DNA of 64,000 nucleotides from Streptomyces sp. NBC_01689 (GTDB lineage Bacteria; Actinomycetota; Actinomycetes; Streptomycetales; Streptomycetaceae). This document shows positions 7,792 to 18,550 of the stretch, piece by piece (within the stretch, counting starts at the first letter, position 1; each line of letters starts with the position of its first letter). The notes under the pieces are model-generated. The model was not told the DNA's origin. It worked only from the letters and a program-made list of their open reading frames with translations, and did no database searches. The position numbers were made by a program, and so were the translations under genes. The stretch covers positions 2,046,001-2,110,000 of the forward strand of contig NZ_CP109592.1 in NCBI RefSeq assembly GCF_036250675.1, read 5' to 3'.

Positions 7792-9627
7792 TCAGGCCCG
7801 CCCCTCCAGCCAGGTCTCCGCGATCGCCAGCGCCACCGCCATGATACTCAGCTGCGGATTGACCTCCGGGCAGCCGGGCAGCACCGAGCCGTCCACGACG
7901 AGGACACCGCGGACACCGCGGAGCCGGCCCTCCGGGTCGACGGGGGCGCGCCGCGGATCACCGCCCGCGGCGGCCGTACCGGTCGGATGGAAGGCCGAGA
8001 GATGCAGGTCCCGCGCGCTCACCCGGGTGAGGACTTCGTCGAGTTCGGCCGGCGAACCGGCGCGCGGGGCGGCGGGGATGCCGGTGAGGACCTCCTCGGC
8101 ACCGGCCGCGAGAAGCACACGGCCCATGGCGCGTACGGCCGTCATCAGCCGTGTCCCGTCACGGGGGTCCAGGTCGTAGCGGACGAGGGTACGGTCACGG
8201 CCCCGGACCCGTCCGGAGGGGCGGTCCGCGATCATGGCGCCGAGGGTCGCGAGGCGTTCCGCGTCCTCCAGTTCACGGCGCAACTCGCGTCCCAGGCCGG
8301 GGAGGACGAAGCTTCCCATGCCGGGCGGGCTCGCGGTCGCCTCCATGAGGATGCCCTGGTCGTGCAGTTCCTCGATCCCGGCGCTCTGCAGGACGCCCCG
8401 CCAGGCGGTCACCGGCTCGGCGAAGCGTCCCGCGACGCTGGTGGCCGGGTGGACGCTGAGGTTGCGGCCGAGCCGCGGGTGTCCGCCGAGTCCGGAGCGG
8501 CGCAGCAGGGGCGGGGTCCCCAGCGCGCCGGCCGCCGTCACGACGAGGGGGCTGAGGATCTCCAGTTCGCTGCCGTCCGGCCGGCGCGCCCGCACACCGG
8601 CGGCGCGCGGGGCTCCCGGCCCGTCGGGGTCGAGGAGGACACGACGGACCCGTGCGCCGGTGACGATCCGGGCTCCCGCGGCGCACGCGTCGGGCAGCAC
8701 GGAGAGCTGCACGCTCTGCTTGGCGCCGGTGGGACAGCCGACCACGCACTGGCACGAGCCCTTGCAGCCGGGGGCGTTGCGCCGCAGCGGACCGGCCCGC
8801 CAGCCGAGCCGTTCGGCGCCGGCGAGGGCCAGCAGGCCGTTGTTGCCCAGTACGTCGAGGGGTTGGGTGGCCACCCTGAGGGTGCGCTCGACCTCGTCGA
8901 GACGGGCTCCGAGGCCCTCGGCGAGGCCGAACCCGAACCGGCCGCTCCAGCGGGTCAGCACGTGGTCCGGAGTCCGGTAGCAGGTGCCGGAGTTGACCAC
9001 GGTGGTGCCGCCGACCGCGCGGCCGACCGGCAGCAGCAGCGGCGGGCTGCCCAGCGCCGCGGTGGCGCCGCCGTCCCGGTACAGCTCGGTGAAGCGGTCG
9101 AGCGGCGCCCGGCGCCCGAAGGACGCCGTCGAGTGGTGCTCGCCCTCCTCCAGGACCACGACGCTCATCCCGGCGCGGGCGAAGGTCCGCGCGGCCATGG
9201 CGCCGCCCGCCCCGGACCCGATGACCACCACGTCGGCGGTGGAACGTGCGGGCCAGGCGTGCGCCGGGGTGCAGTCGAGGGGCGGGTCCTGCGCGGCGGT
9301 CCCGGTAGCGGGCGCGGTCGGCAGGCGTTCGGTGCCCGCCGCCAGCAGGACCGGCACCTTGAGGACGTCGAGCAGGGGGACGAGACGCGGGTGCGCGGCG
9401 AGCGAGCGCAGCACGCCCTCGCGTTCGTCGGGGCCGAGTGCGGCCAGCCGCCTGCCGGTGCGGAGCAGGGCGTACGTCTCCAGGGCGGCGACGGCGGTGT
9501 GCACCCCGGCCCTGGCCGGGACGGGCAGTGCGGCGAGCACCGTGTCGAGGCGGCGCGGCACGCGGGCGGGCCAGGCCTGCTCGCCGTCGTCGGCCAGCAG
9601 CGCGGCGACGAACCCCTCCGCGGTCAT
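7792..9627 (-). CDS. GMC-family FAD oxidoreductase (long-chain alcohol or sterol oxidase type)
   Basis: The 611-residue protein starts at ATG 9627, overlapping the preceding stop by ATGA. An N-terminal helical region of about 130 residues precedes the FAD dinucleotide motif VVIGSGAGGAMAARTF. A cysteine cluster (GCKGSCQCVVGCPTGAKQS, near residue 289) is typical of the fatty-alcohol oxidase and sterol oxidase branch of GMC enzymes. The C-terminal HPTGTAAAG near residue 547 supplies the active-site His region, and CPEVNPQLSIMA is conserved. It should oxidise a bulky hydrophobic alcohol to a ketone or aldehyde. There is no signal peptide, so it is cytoplasmic or peripheral. It is third in a coupled operon after a GntR regulator and an unknown protein. 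Confidence 0.88.
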   Translation of the reverse strand: MTAEGFVAALLADDGEQAWPARVPRRLDTVLAALPVPARAGVHTAVAALETYALLRTGRRLAALGPDEREGVLRSLAAHPRLVPLLDVLKVPVLLAAGTERLPTAPATGTAAQDPPLDCTPAHAWPARSTADVVVIGSGAGGAMAARTFARAGMSVVVLEEGEHHSTASFGRRAPLDRFTELYRDGGATAALGSPPLLLPVGRAVGGTTVVNSGTCYRTPDHVLTRWSGRFGFGLAEGLGARLDEVERTLRVATQPLDVLGNNGLLALAGAERLGWRAGPLRRNAPGCKGSCQCVVGCPTGAKQSVQLSVLPDACAAGARIVTGARVRRVLLDPDGPGAPRAAGVRARRPDGSELEILSPLVVTAAGALGTPPLLRRSGLGGHPRLGRNLSVHPATSVAGRFAEPVTAWRGVLQSAGIEELHDQGILMEATASPPGMGSFVLPGLGRELRRELEDAERLATLGAMIADRPSGRVRGRDRTLVRYDLDPRDGTRLMTAVRAMGRVLLAAGAEEVLTGIPAAPRAGSPAELDEVLTRVSARDLHLSAFHPTGTAAAGGDPRRAPVDPEGRLRGVRGVLVVDGSVLPGCPEVNPQLSIMAVALAIAETWLEGRA

Positions 9628-11006
9628 CGTTCGCCCGCCTCGGCGTGCGCGGTGCCGTCCAGGACCCAGGAGCGCTCGGGGCGCCATCGGCCCCACCAGC
9701 GTTCCAGCACGACGCGGGCGTCGGCGGACTCGCTGTTGCGGCAGACCGCGCGGGCGCCGTCCGGGTCGCGGTACTCCAGGGTGAGGGTCCGCTCGGCCGG
9801 CTGGTCGACCTCGACACGGATGCGGCGCAGCGCGGTGCGGCCCGTCACCGTCCACCGCGGCAGCCCGAACGCGGCGCGGAACCGTCCGAGGCCCAGCCAG
9901 CCGATCGCGGACCGCTCCGCCCGCCGGGGCCAGGTCCGGTTCCCGGCGCGCAGGCGCAGGAAGACCAGTGGAGGAAGCCGTCGCAGTCCGGGCCGGTTGG
10001 ACACCGCCGCGACGATCTCCAGGACGTCGCCGCCGCCCAGGTCCGCGTGGAGCCAGGTCCACCGGTGCGCGTTGCCGTGCCCGTAGATGCGGGCCGAGGC
10101 GCCGGGCGCGTCGCGCAGCGTCAAGGTGTCCCGTCCGTACGAGAACACGCCGTCGTACGTGGCCCGCGCGGCCGGCAGCATCTGGGCGGCGGGAAGGAGC
10201 GGGCGGCGCCAGGACCAGCGCGGGAAGGTGAAGAGGCTCTCGCCCCGCGGGCGTTCGCTGATCTCCCACCGGAAGTCGGCCGCACGGCCGACGAGCCGGC
10301 CGGCGACGGCGGTGACGGCGTCGCCCTCGAACCCGTCCGCGGGCCGGGTCCAGGGGACGGGGCCGAAGCGGGCGTGCCGTACCTCTCCCCGGCGGGGGAA
10401 GGCCGCGACCCATCCATGGGCGAAAGGCTCGGAGCCGTCGGCGGGCGCGGTCACCTCGTGGTGCAGCCACACGCCGGTGCCGGTCGCCGGGTCGGTCAGG
10501 GTGGTGTACCAGACCTCGGTGCGGCCCGGGGTGCCGTCCCAGCGCGGTGCGAAGTGCCCGGCGGGGTCCTCGCGGCGGGGGAAGCGGAAGCTGAGCAGGA
10601 ACGGTGCCAGTGCGGTCGTGAGGGGGAACCTCAGGACGCCCTCACCGGCGCGTGTCCCGTCCTCGTACAGCGTGACCGGCAGGACGGTCATCGACGCGAC
10701 CGGCCGGCGTGCCGTGACGGACTTCCAGCCGTCCAGGGAAAGGGTGCGGCCGTCGGCGGTGAAGGTGAGCCGGTAGCGGATACGCCTCCGGGCGACCGGC
10801 GAGATCTCCAACTCGCCGTCCTCGCACGGCGCGTCGGCGAGACCCGCGATCCGCACCCGGCCGGTCAGGCGCGCCCGGGTCGTGCGGCGCGGGCGCAGCA
10901 CCTCGTCGGTCTCGGCGCGCAGGTCGAGGCGTATGCGCCGGTCGCGGGTGTCACCGTCGAGCCGTACCGTGCCGAGCATCGTCTCCGTGAAGACGGTGCC
11001 CCTCAT
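9624..11006 (-). CDS. Unknown protein between GntR regulator and GMC oxidase
   Basis: The 460-residue product starts at ATG 11006, overlapping the regulator stop, and its own stop overlaps the oxidase start; both overlaps are ATGA. I do not recognise it with confidence. It is rich in beta-strands with many Arg, Trp and Gly residues, lacks a signal peptide and membrane segments, and has conserved-looking stretches such as FAHGWVAAFPRRGE and YGHGNAHRWTWLHADLGGG. That pattern resembles lipocalin-like two-domain folds (CrtC/AttH or tocopherol-cyclase type) that bind hydrophobic ligands, but this is only an impression. Strict coupling to an alcohol/sterol oxidase suggests that it binds or pre-processes the same hydrophobic substrate. 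Confidence 0.75.
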   Translation of the reverse strand: MRGTVFTETMLGTVRLDGDTRDRRIRLDLRAETDEVLRPRRTTRARLTGRVRIAGLADAPCEDGELEISPVARRRIRYRLTFTADGRTLSLDGWKSVTARRPVASMTVLPVTLYEDGTRAGEGVLRFPLTTALAPFLLSFRFPRREDPAGHFAPRWDGTPGRTEVWYTTLTDPATGTGVWLHHEVTAPADGSEPFAHGWVAAFPRRGEVRHARFGPVPWTRPADGFEGDAVTAVAGRLVGRAADFRWEISERPRGESLFTFPRWSWRRPLLPAAQMLPAARATYDGVFSYGRDTLTLRDAPGASARIYGHGNAHRWTWLHADLGGGDVLEIVAAVSNRPGLRRLPPLVFLRLRAGNRTWPRRAERSAIGWLGLGRFRAAFGLPRWTVTGRTALRRIRVEVDQPAERTLTLEYRDPDGARAVCRNSESADARVVLERWWGRWRPERSWVLDGTAHAEAGER

Positions 11007-11689
11007 GCGAGGTCGTCCAGCATGATGCGCTCGGTGGCGGCGAGGTAGGAGTCGGCGGCCGAGTGGGCCCGCGCGGCGTCCGCGGCCAGGACCGCCTCCA
11101 CGACGGGGGACAGCCGGTCGTGGGCCGCAGCCGGGTCGGTGAAGGGGCCCCTGAGCAGGGAACGGACCGGGAGGTAGGCGTTGAACAGCGTGTTCGTCAG
11201 CAGGACGTAGACGCGGTTTCCGGTCGCCCTGGCGAGGGCCCGGTGCACTTCGAGGTCGGCGAGCTGTACGGCGTCGGCGTCCTCGCCCTCCCGTACCGCC
11301 GCCAGCCGGGTGCGCAGTTCGGTCCGCTGGGCTTCGGTCACCCGCGCGGCGGCCCGCTCGGCGATCAACGCACCGATGCTGCGCCGCACTTCGAAGATCT
11401 CCCGGACCCATTTCGCGTCGTGCCGGACCAGCATGGGGAGCAGGTCCGCGCCGCCCAGCCGGGCGTAGTCGCGCACCCGGGTCCCGACCCCGTGCCGGGT
11501 CTCCAGCAGACCGGCCTGGACGAGCCGTCCGAAGGCGTGCTTGAGCGTGGTGCGGGTGACTCCGTAGCCGTCGGCGAGCTGGCGCTCCGGCGGCAGGTAA
11601 CTCCCGGCCGGGTGACGGCCGTCGAGTATGTCCGTGCGCAGGCGTCCTTCCAGTACGTCCACGATGGTCTCGCGGGGCAGCGCCTCCAC
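11003..11689 (-). CDS. GntR-family transcriptional regulator (FCD-type)
   Basis: The 228-residue protein starts at GTG 11689 with AGAGGAGG just upstream. Residues 1-70 form a GntR winged helix (LPPERQLADGYGVTRTTLKHAFGRLVQAGLLETRHGVGTRV region) and the rest is a helical effector domain like FadR/VanR, with DLEVHRALARATGN. It is the first gene of a coupled operon with the unknown protein and GMC oxidase, so it is likely an autoregulated repressor released by a hydrophobic alcohol or its acid product. A near-palindrome at 11723-11741 overlaps the predicted -10 region. Confidence 0.88.
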   Translation of the reverse strand: MEALPRETIVDVLEGRLRTDILDGRHPAGSYLPPERQLADGYGVTRTTLKHAFGRLVQAGLLETRHGVGTRVRDYARLGGADLLPMLVRHDAKWVREIFEVRRSIGALIAERAAARVTEAQRTELRTRLAAVREGEDADAVQLADLEVHRALARATGNRVYVLLTNTLFNAYLPVRSLLRGPFTDPAAAHDRLSPVVEAVLAADAARAHSAADSYLAATERIMLDDLA

Positions 11690-12153
11690 GGGTCCTCCTC
11701 TGGCGAGTTGTCGATCGTTGAGTGGATCAGCCACTGAACCAGCGGGACACCGTGAGGTCAACCCCCCACCGCGCACACGGTGTTGACCTGCGCTCCTCGT
11801 TCCGCCGGGTCGGCGGCCCGCCTCCGTGCCGCGCCTGCGTACGCCCGTGCGTCGTGCCGTACCTGCGCGCGTCCGCGCACCAGGGCGTCCGTTCCGTGCG
11901 TCCGTGCGTCCACGGGTGGTGGTCCGGCGCGGTCTCCGTCGGCCCTCGTCACGGGTCCCCGTCCGGGACTCGTCGACGGACTCCGGGCAGGCCGACGGTG
12001 CGGAGCCCCTGTCCGGGGGCGCGCCCGGCCGGGGCGTCGTGCGACGCCCCGCCTCCGCGGGACACTCCGGCGGCCTAACCCCGCTGGTGGGTGACCCCCG
12101 GCACGAACAGGCTGACCGGGGGGAACCTACGACGACGTTGGGAATCCGCACAC
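11690..12153. other. Divergent intergenic region
   Basis: About 464 bp lie between the GntR gene and the plus-strand esterase. The GntR end holds a promoter and operator. The remaining 300 bp are GC-rich; several long frames cross it but none has a ribosome binding site or recognisable domain, so I call no gene. The esterase promoter must lie here but is not clear. Confidence 0.5.
11723..11761 (-). promoter_or_regulatory. Promoter and candidate GntR operator of the oxidase operon
   Basis: On the minus strand TTGACC (11761-11756) and TTCAGT (11738-11733) are spaced by 17 bp. An inverted repeat tggatcag-cca-ctgaacca (11723-11741; 7 of 8 arm bases match) covers the -10 element, a classic arrangement for autorepression. 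A second inverted repeat aggtcaac/gttgacct spans 11755-11789. Confidence 0.5.
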
Positions 12154-13308
12154 ATGACAGCCTCGCGACGACGGCCGATATCCCGCAGGACCCGGTACCG
12201 CGTCCTGGCCGCGCTCCTCGCCACGATCGGCGCGACCCTCAGCGCCTGCGGCAGCGAACGCGCCTCCGACAGGAGCACGGCGGTCACGGCCGCCGTGGGC
12301 GACCGGACGCAGGCGAAGTACGTCGCCTGCGGCACACCACCGGTGAAGCTGGAGAAGACCGACCAGGACTTCCTCGACGGGCTCGCGGCGGCCGGCGGTC
12401 CGCCGCTGTACGAGATGTCGTACAACGCGGCCCGCGAGGTGCTGAACAAGCTGCAGGCGGGACCCGTGGACATGCTCCCCGCGCAGATCAGCGAGCGGGC
12501 CGTACCCGGCGGCCCGACCGGCCCGGTCTCCGTCCACGTGGTCCGCCCCGCCGGGGTCACGGGGGATCTGCCCGCCATCGTCTACATCCACGGCGGCGGC
12601 TGGGTCCTGGGCAACTTCACGACCCACGAACGCCTGGTCCGGCAGCTGGCGGCCGGTGCCCGCGCGGCCGTCGTCTTCGTCGACTACACCCCCTCCCCCG
12701 AGGCCCGGTTCCCGGTTCCGGTCGAGCAGGCCTACGCCGTCGCCCAGTGGGTGGCCGCTCACGGCCGGGAGATCGGCGTGGACAGCACTCGCCTGGCGGT
12801 CGCCGGGGATTCGGTCGGCGGGGACATGACCGCGGCCGTCACCCTGATGGCCAAGCAGCGCGGCGGCCCGCACTTCCGGCAGCAGGTCATGCTCTACCCC
12901 GTCACGGACGCCGACTTCGACACGGCCTCCTACCGGCGCTTCGCCGAGAACTGCTGGCTCACCCGACCGGCCATGAAGTGGTTCTGGGACGCCTACGCGC
13001 CGCGCGCGGCGGACCGGGCCAACCCGCTGGCCTCACCCCTGCGGGCCACCGTCGACCAGCTGCGCGGGCTGCCGCCGGCGCTGCTGATCACCGACTCCGA
13101 CGTGCTGCTCGACGCGGCCAACTCCTATGCGGCCAAGCTGCGTTCGGCCGGCGTGCCGGTCACCTCGTTCCACCACGCGGGTGTCACCCATGACTTCATG
13201 ATGCTCAACGCGCTGGCGCACACACAGGCCGCCGAGAAGGCCGTCGCCCAGGCCACCGCGGCACTGCACGACGCCCTGTACGGGCCGGCCGACGGCGGCG
13301 GCAAGTAG
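12154..13308 (+). CDS. Lipoprotein alpha/beta-hydrolase (HSL-type esterase)
   Basis: ATG 12154 gives a 384-residue protein; an in-frame ATG at 12091 would only add a hydrophilic tail before the signal peptide. The N-terminus has basic residues, a hydrophobic core and the lipobox LSAC, so the mature enzyme is anchored outside the membrane. The catalytic part shows the HSL-family oxyanion motif HGGGWVLG, the nucleophile elbow GDSVGGD, the acid in TDSDVLLD and the catalytic His in VTHDFMML. The usual GDSAGG is altered to GDSVGG. It should hydrolyse short-chain or amide-like esters; the physiological substrate is unknown. It stands alone; the next gene is a separate small ORF. Confidence 0.88.
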   Translation: MTASRRRPISRRTRYRVLAALLATIGATLSACGSERASDRSTAVTAAVGDRTQAKYVACGTPPVKLEKTDQDFLDGLAAAGGPPLYEMSYNAAREVLNKLQAGPVDMLPAQISERAVPGGPTGPVSVHVVRPAGVTGDLPAIVYIHGGGWVLGNFTTHERLVRQLAAGARAAVVFVDYTPSPEARFPVPVEQAYAVAQWVAAHGREIGVDSTRLAVAGDSVGGDMTAAVTLMAKQRGGPHFRQQVMLYPVTDADFDTASYRRFAENCWLTRPAMKWFWDAYAPRAADRANPLASPLRATVDQLRGLPPALLITDSDVLLDAANSYAAKLRSAGVPVTSFHHAGVTHDFMMLNALAHTQAAEKAVAQATAALHDALYGPADGGGK

Positions 13309-13354
13309 AGGAACGCTCGGGCCGGTTGTCAGACCCTCCCCGTACGGTGGGGGC

Positions 13355-13528
13355 ATGTCGCACTCCCCCGGGCCTGACGGCCAGGTCCCGCACGCCCTCG
13401 ACGAGGTCAACGACCGCATCCGCCATCTCATGACCGAGCCGGTCGGCACCGCACGTGCCGAGGAGTACCGACGGCTGCTCTCCCTGTGGTCCGTGCTCTC
13501 CCGCGAGGACGTGACGAAGGCGGCCTGA
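13355..13528 (+). CDS. Small protein of 57 residues, unknown function
   Basis: A short frame starts at ATG 13355 and is read as MSHSPGPDGQVPHALDEVND and onward to stop 13528. It is charged and predicted mostly helical (EEYRRLLSLW segment), without membrane segment or cysteines. Codon positions follow high-GC coding bias. Upstream gtacggtgggggcATG provides a weak GGTGGGG site. The stop codon lies inside the stem of a strong hairpin, as if the transcript ended with this gene. It may be transcribed from its own promoter or through from the esterase. Confidence 0.6.
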   Translation: MSHSPGPDGQVPHALDEVNDRIRHLMTEPVGTARAEEYRRLLSLWSVLSREDVTKAA

Positions 13529-13555
13529 TCGCCACGGGGGCGACCAGGCCGCCTT
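13517..13555. terminator. Terminator overlapping the small gene's stop codon
   Basis: Arms 13517-13533 and 13539-13555 pair over 17 positions with one mismatch (a G-U wobble when read on the minus strand) around a 5-nt loop. It separates the small plus-strand gene from the minus-strand FG-GAP gene ending at 13680 and can serve both. Confidence 0.75.
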
Positions 13556-13679
13556 CACCCGTCCGGGCCGGGCCGACTCCCCCCGGTCCTCCCACGGACG
13601 GGCCGCTGCCCCGAACGCGATCCGCCCCGGACAGACTGCTGCCGGGGGCGGACCGCTGCCCGGGGTCTCGCCGTGCGAG

Positions 13680-15089
13680 TCAGTGGTGAAAGGCCGAGCC
13701 GAGGAGCGCGCCGGGGACGGGGGCCGCGAGCGTGCCCGGGCCGAAGCTCACCGAACCCGGGGCGGTGACGCCGGAGGCGCTGGTGGGGAAGACCCACACC
13801 GCCCCGGAGCCGCTGTTCTCCCGCGGCGCCGAGACGGCGACGTACCGGCCGACGACGGTGGTGCGGCTGCCGAACCGGTCGCCGTTCTCGACGGCACCGG
13901 GCACCCCGGCCGTGTTCTGGCTGAAGACCTGGGCCCCGGCCCCGGTGAGTCCCGCCGCGCTCCCCTTGAGGACGACGAAGGTCCCCCCGTCGGTCCGGTC
14001 GGCGAGGTCCTCGCCGGGGACTCCCGCGACGACGTCCGCGTACCCGTCGCCGTTCACGTCGCCGACCGAGACACCGCTGCCGAAACCGTCGCTGCTCTCC
14101 GCGGTCCCGGGGACGCCGGACGTGCTCTGCCCGATCAGCACGGCCCGGGACGCGAGGCCGCTCGCCGTGCCCCGGACCACGCCGACGAGGCCGCCGCCCG
14201 CCGCCGTGCTGCGGCCGAAGACGACGTCCTGGCGGCCGTCGCCGTCGACGTCACCGAGGGCGATGCCATCCGCGGAGACCGTGTCGGCGTAGGCGATGGA
14301 CGGCCCCGCCACCAGCCCCTTCGCGGTGCCCCGGAACAGTCGCAGATGCGGTGGCGGGACCGACCCGCCGTCCGAGTCCCTCGAACCGCTGCTGACCACG
14401 AGGTCCGTCCTGCCGTCGCCGTCCACGTCGCCCGCCTCCATCGCGTACAGCCGGAGGCCGGGGTCCACGAGCGGACCGCTGCGGGCCGCCGCACCGGTAC
14501 GGCCGAAGGGCCCGTAGAGCATGCGGTCGGCCGACGCCAGATCGAGGTGCCCGTCCCCGTCGAAGTCGCCCGCCCTGGTCTCCGACCGGCCCTCGCCGAT
14601 GACGGAGGCGTCGATGAGCCCGCCCACGCTTCCCCACAGGACGGTGTGCCGCCCGGCGTCCCGCACGCTGCCGAGGTCCTCGCCGGGGGAGCCGACGACG
14701 AGGTCCGTGAAGCCGTCACCGTCCAGGTCGGCCGCCGTGAGGTCGGCGCCGAAGCGGTCGCCCGTCTCCGCCGTGCCGGGTATCCCGTAGCGGTCCTGGC
14801 TGATCACCTGCCGCTTGACCCCCTTGGGGCCGTCGGACATGCCGTAGACGACGGTGAAGTAGCCGGCGCCGGCCCGGCCGTTCACGGTGCCGCCCGGGGC
14901 TCCGATCGCGAAGTCGGGGTATCCGTCGCCGTCGAAGTCGGCCCGAACGGTGCCCGCGGCCCCGGTGGCGAGGGCGGCCGCGGGGGCACCCTCACCGTAG
15001 GACACCGCGGGGGTCGCCCCGGTCACGGCGACGACAACGGCGGCAGCGGCCACCGTGGCCGCGGACAGCTGGAATCTTCGAGACGACAA
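13680..15089 (-). CDS. Exported FG-GAP / integrin-like beta-propeller protein
   Basis: I place the start at TTG 15089 because AAGGGG lies 6 nt upstream and the product then begins with SSRRFQLSAATVAAAAVVVA, a signal peptide; earlier frame starts give an arginine-rich extension. The 469-residue protein contains at least six calcium-binding DxDGDGxxD loops (DFDGDGYPDFAIG, DLDGDGFTDLVVG, DFDGDGHLDLAS, DVDGDGRTDLVV, DVDGDGRQDVVF, DVNGDGYADVVA), each followed by FG-GAP style strands. This predicts a seven-bladed calcium-stabilised propeller outside the cell, used for adhesion or protein binding in relatives. No enzymatic motif is seen. Confidence 0.88.
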   Translation of the reverse strand: MSSRRFQLSAATVAAAAVVVAVTGATPAVSYGEGAPAAALATGAAGTVRADFDGDGYPDFAIGAPGGTVNGRAGAGYFTVVYGMSDGPKGVKRQVISQDRYGIPGTAETGDRFGADLTAADLDGDGFTDLVVGSPGEDLGSVRDAGRHTVLWGSVGGLIDASVIGEGRSETRAGDFDGDGHLDLASADRMLYGPFGRTGAAARSGPLVDPGLRLYAMEAGDVDGDGRTDLVVSSGSRDSDGGSVPPPHLRLFRGTAKGLVAGPSIAYADTVSADGIALGDVDGDGRQDVVFGRSTAAGGGLVGVVRGTASGLASRAVLIGQSTSGVPGTAESSDGFGSGVSVGDVNGDGYADVVAGVPGEDLADRTDGGTFVVLKGSAAGLTGAGAQVFSQNTAGVPGAVENGDRFGSRTTVVGRYVAVSAPRENSGSGAVWVFPTSASGVTAPGSVSFGPGTLAAPVPGALLGSAFHH

Positions 15090-15460
15090 GGTGAACCCCT
15101 TGGGCTGGAGATCGGCGGTGGGCCGCGCTTCACGCACGCTCGGCAACCACCTTGACCCCCAGGGGGCATGAAGGGTTGTACGCCCTCCCTTCACCTCGGG
15201 TTCACCCGGCAGGACCGGGAGCCGGGACACCTCTCCGCCGACACCGACACCGCCGACACCGCCGCCGCCGCGGACACGGACGCGCACGCCGACACGGCAG
15301 AGAGCGAGGGCGGGCCGGGCCGGAGCCGTGCGGGACGGAGCGGGGTCGGGCGGAGCGGGCTCGTCTCCGGCCCGCCCCACCGACTGTCACCGTGCCCACA
15401 TCGCCCACCCGCTCCGTGCGCCAGGGCGCCGTGGACGGGGGTGCCGCCCCGGCGCCCCCC
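15090..15460. other. Intergenic region with simple-sequence cgacacc repeats
   Basis: This 371-bp region lies downstream of the GH2 gene and upstream of the FG-GAP gene on the same strand. It has a short perfect hairpin (ccccc-a-ggggg at 15156-15166) and a low-complexity tract of ccgacac-like units around 15237-15300. No gene is supported; the FG-GAP promoter must be here but is not evident. Confidence 0.45.

Positions 15461-18550
<3,090 letters not shown>

Noticed and set aside
9628..10470. N-terminal extension of the GMC oxidase frame
   Set aside because: The stretch overlaps the unknown coupled gene; ATG 9627 with an ATGA junction is the natural start.
15090..15380. Upstream extension of the FG-GAP protein
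   Set aside because: The extra residues are Arg/Gly/Val-rich and precede the signal peptide; TTG 15089 has a good ribosome site.
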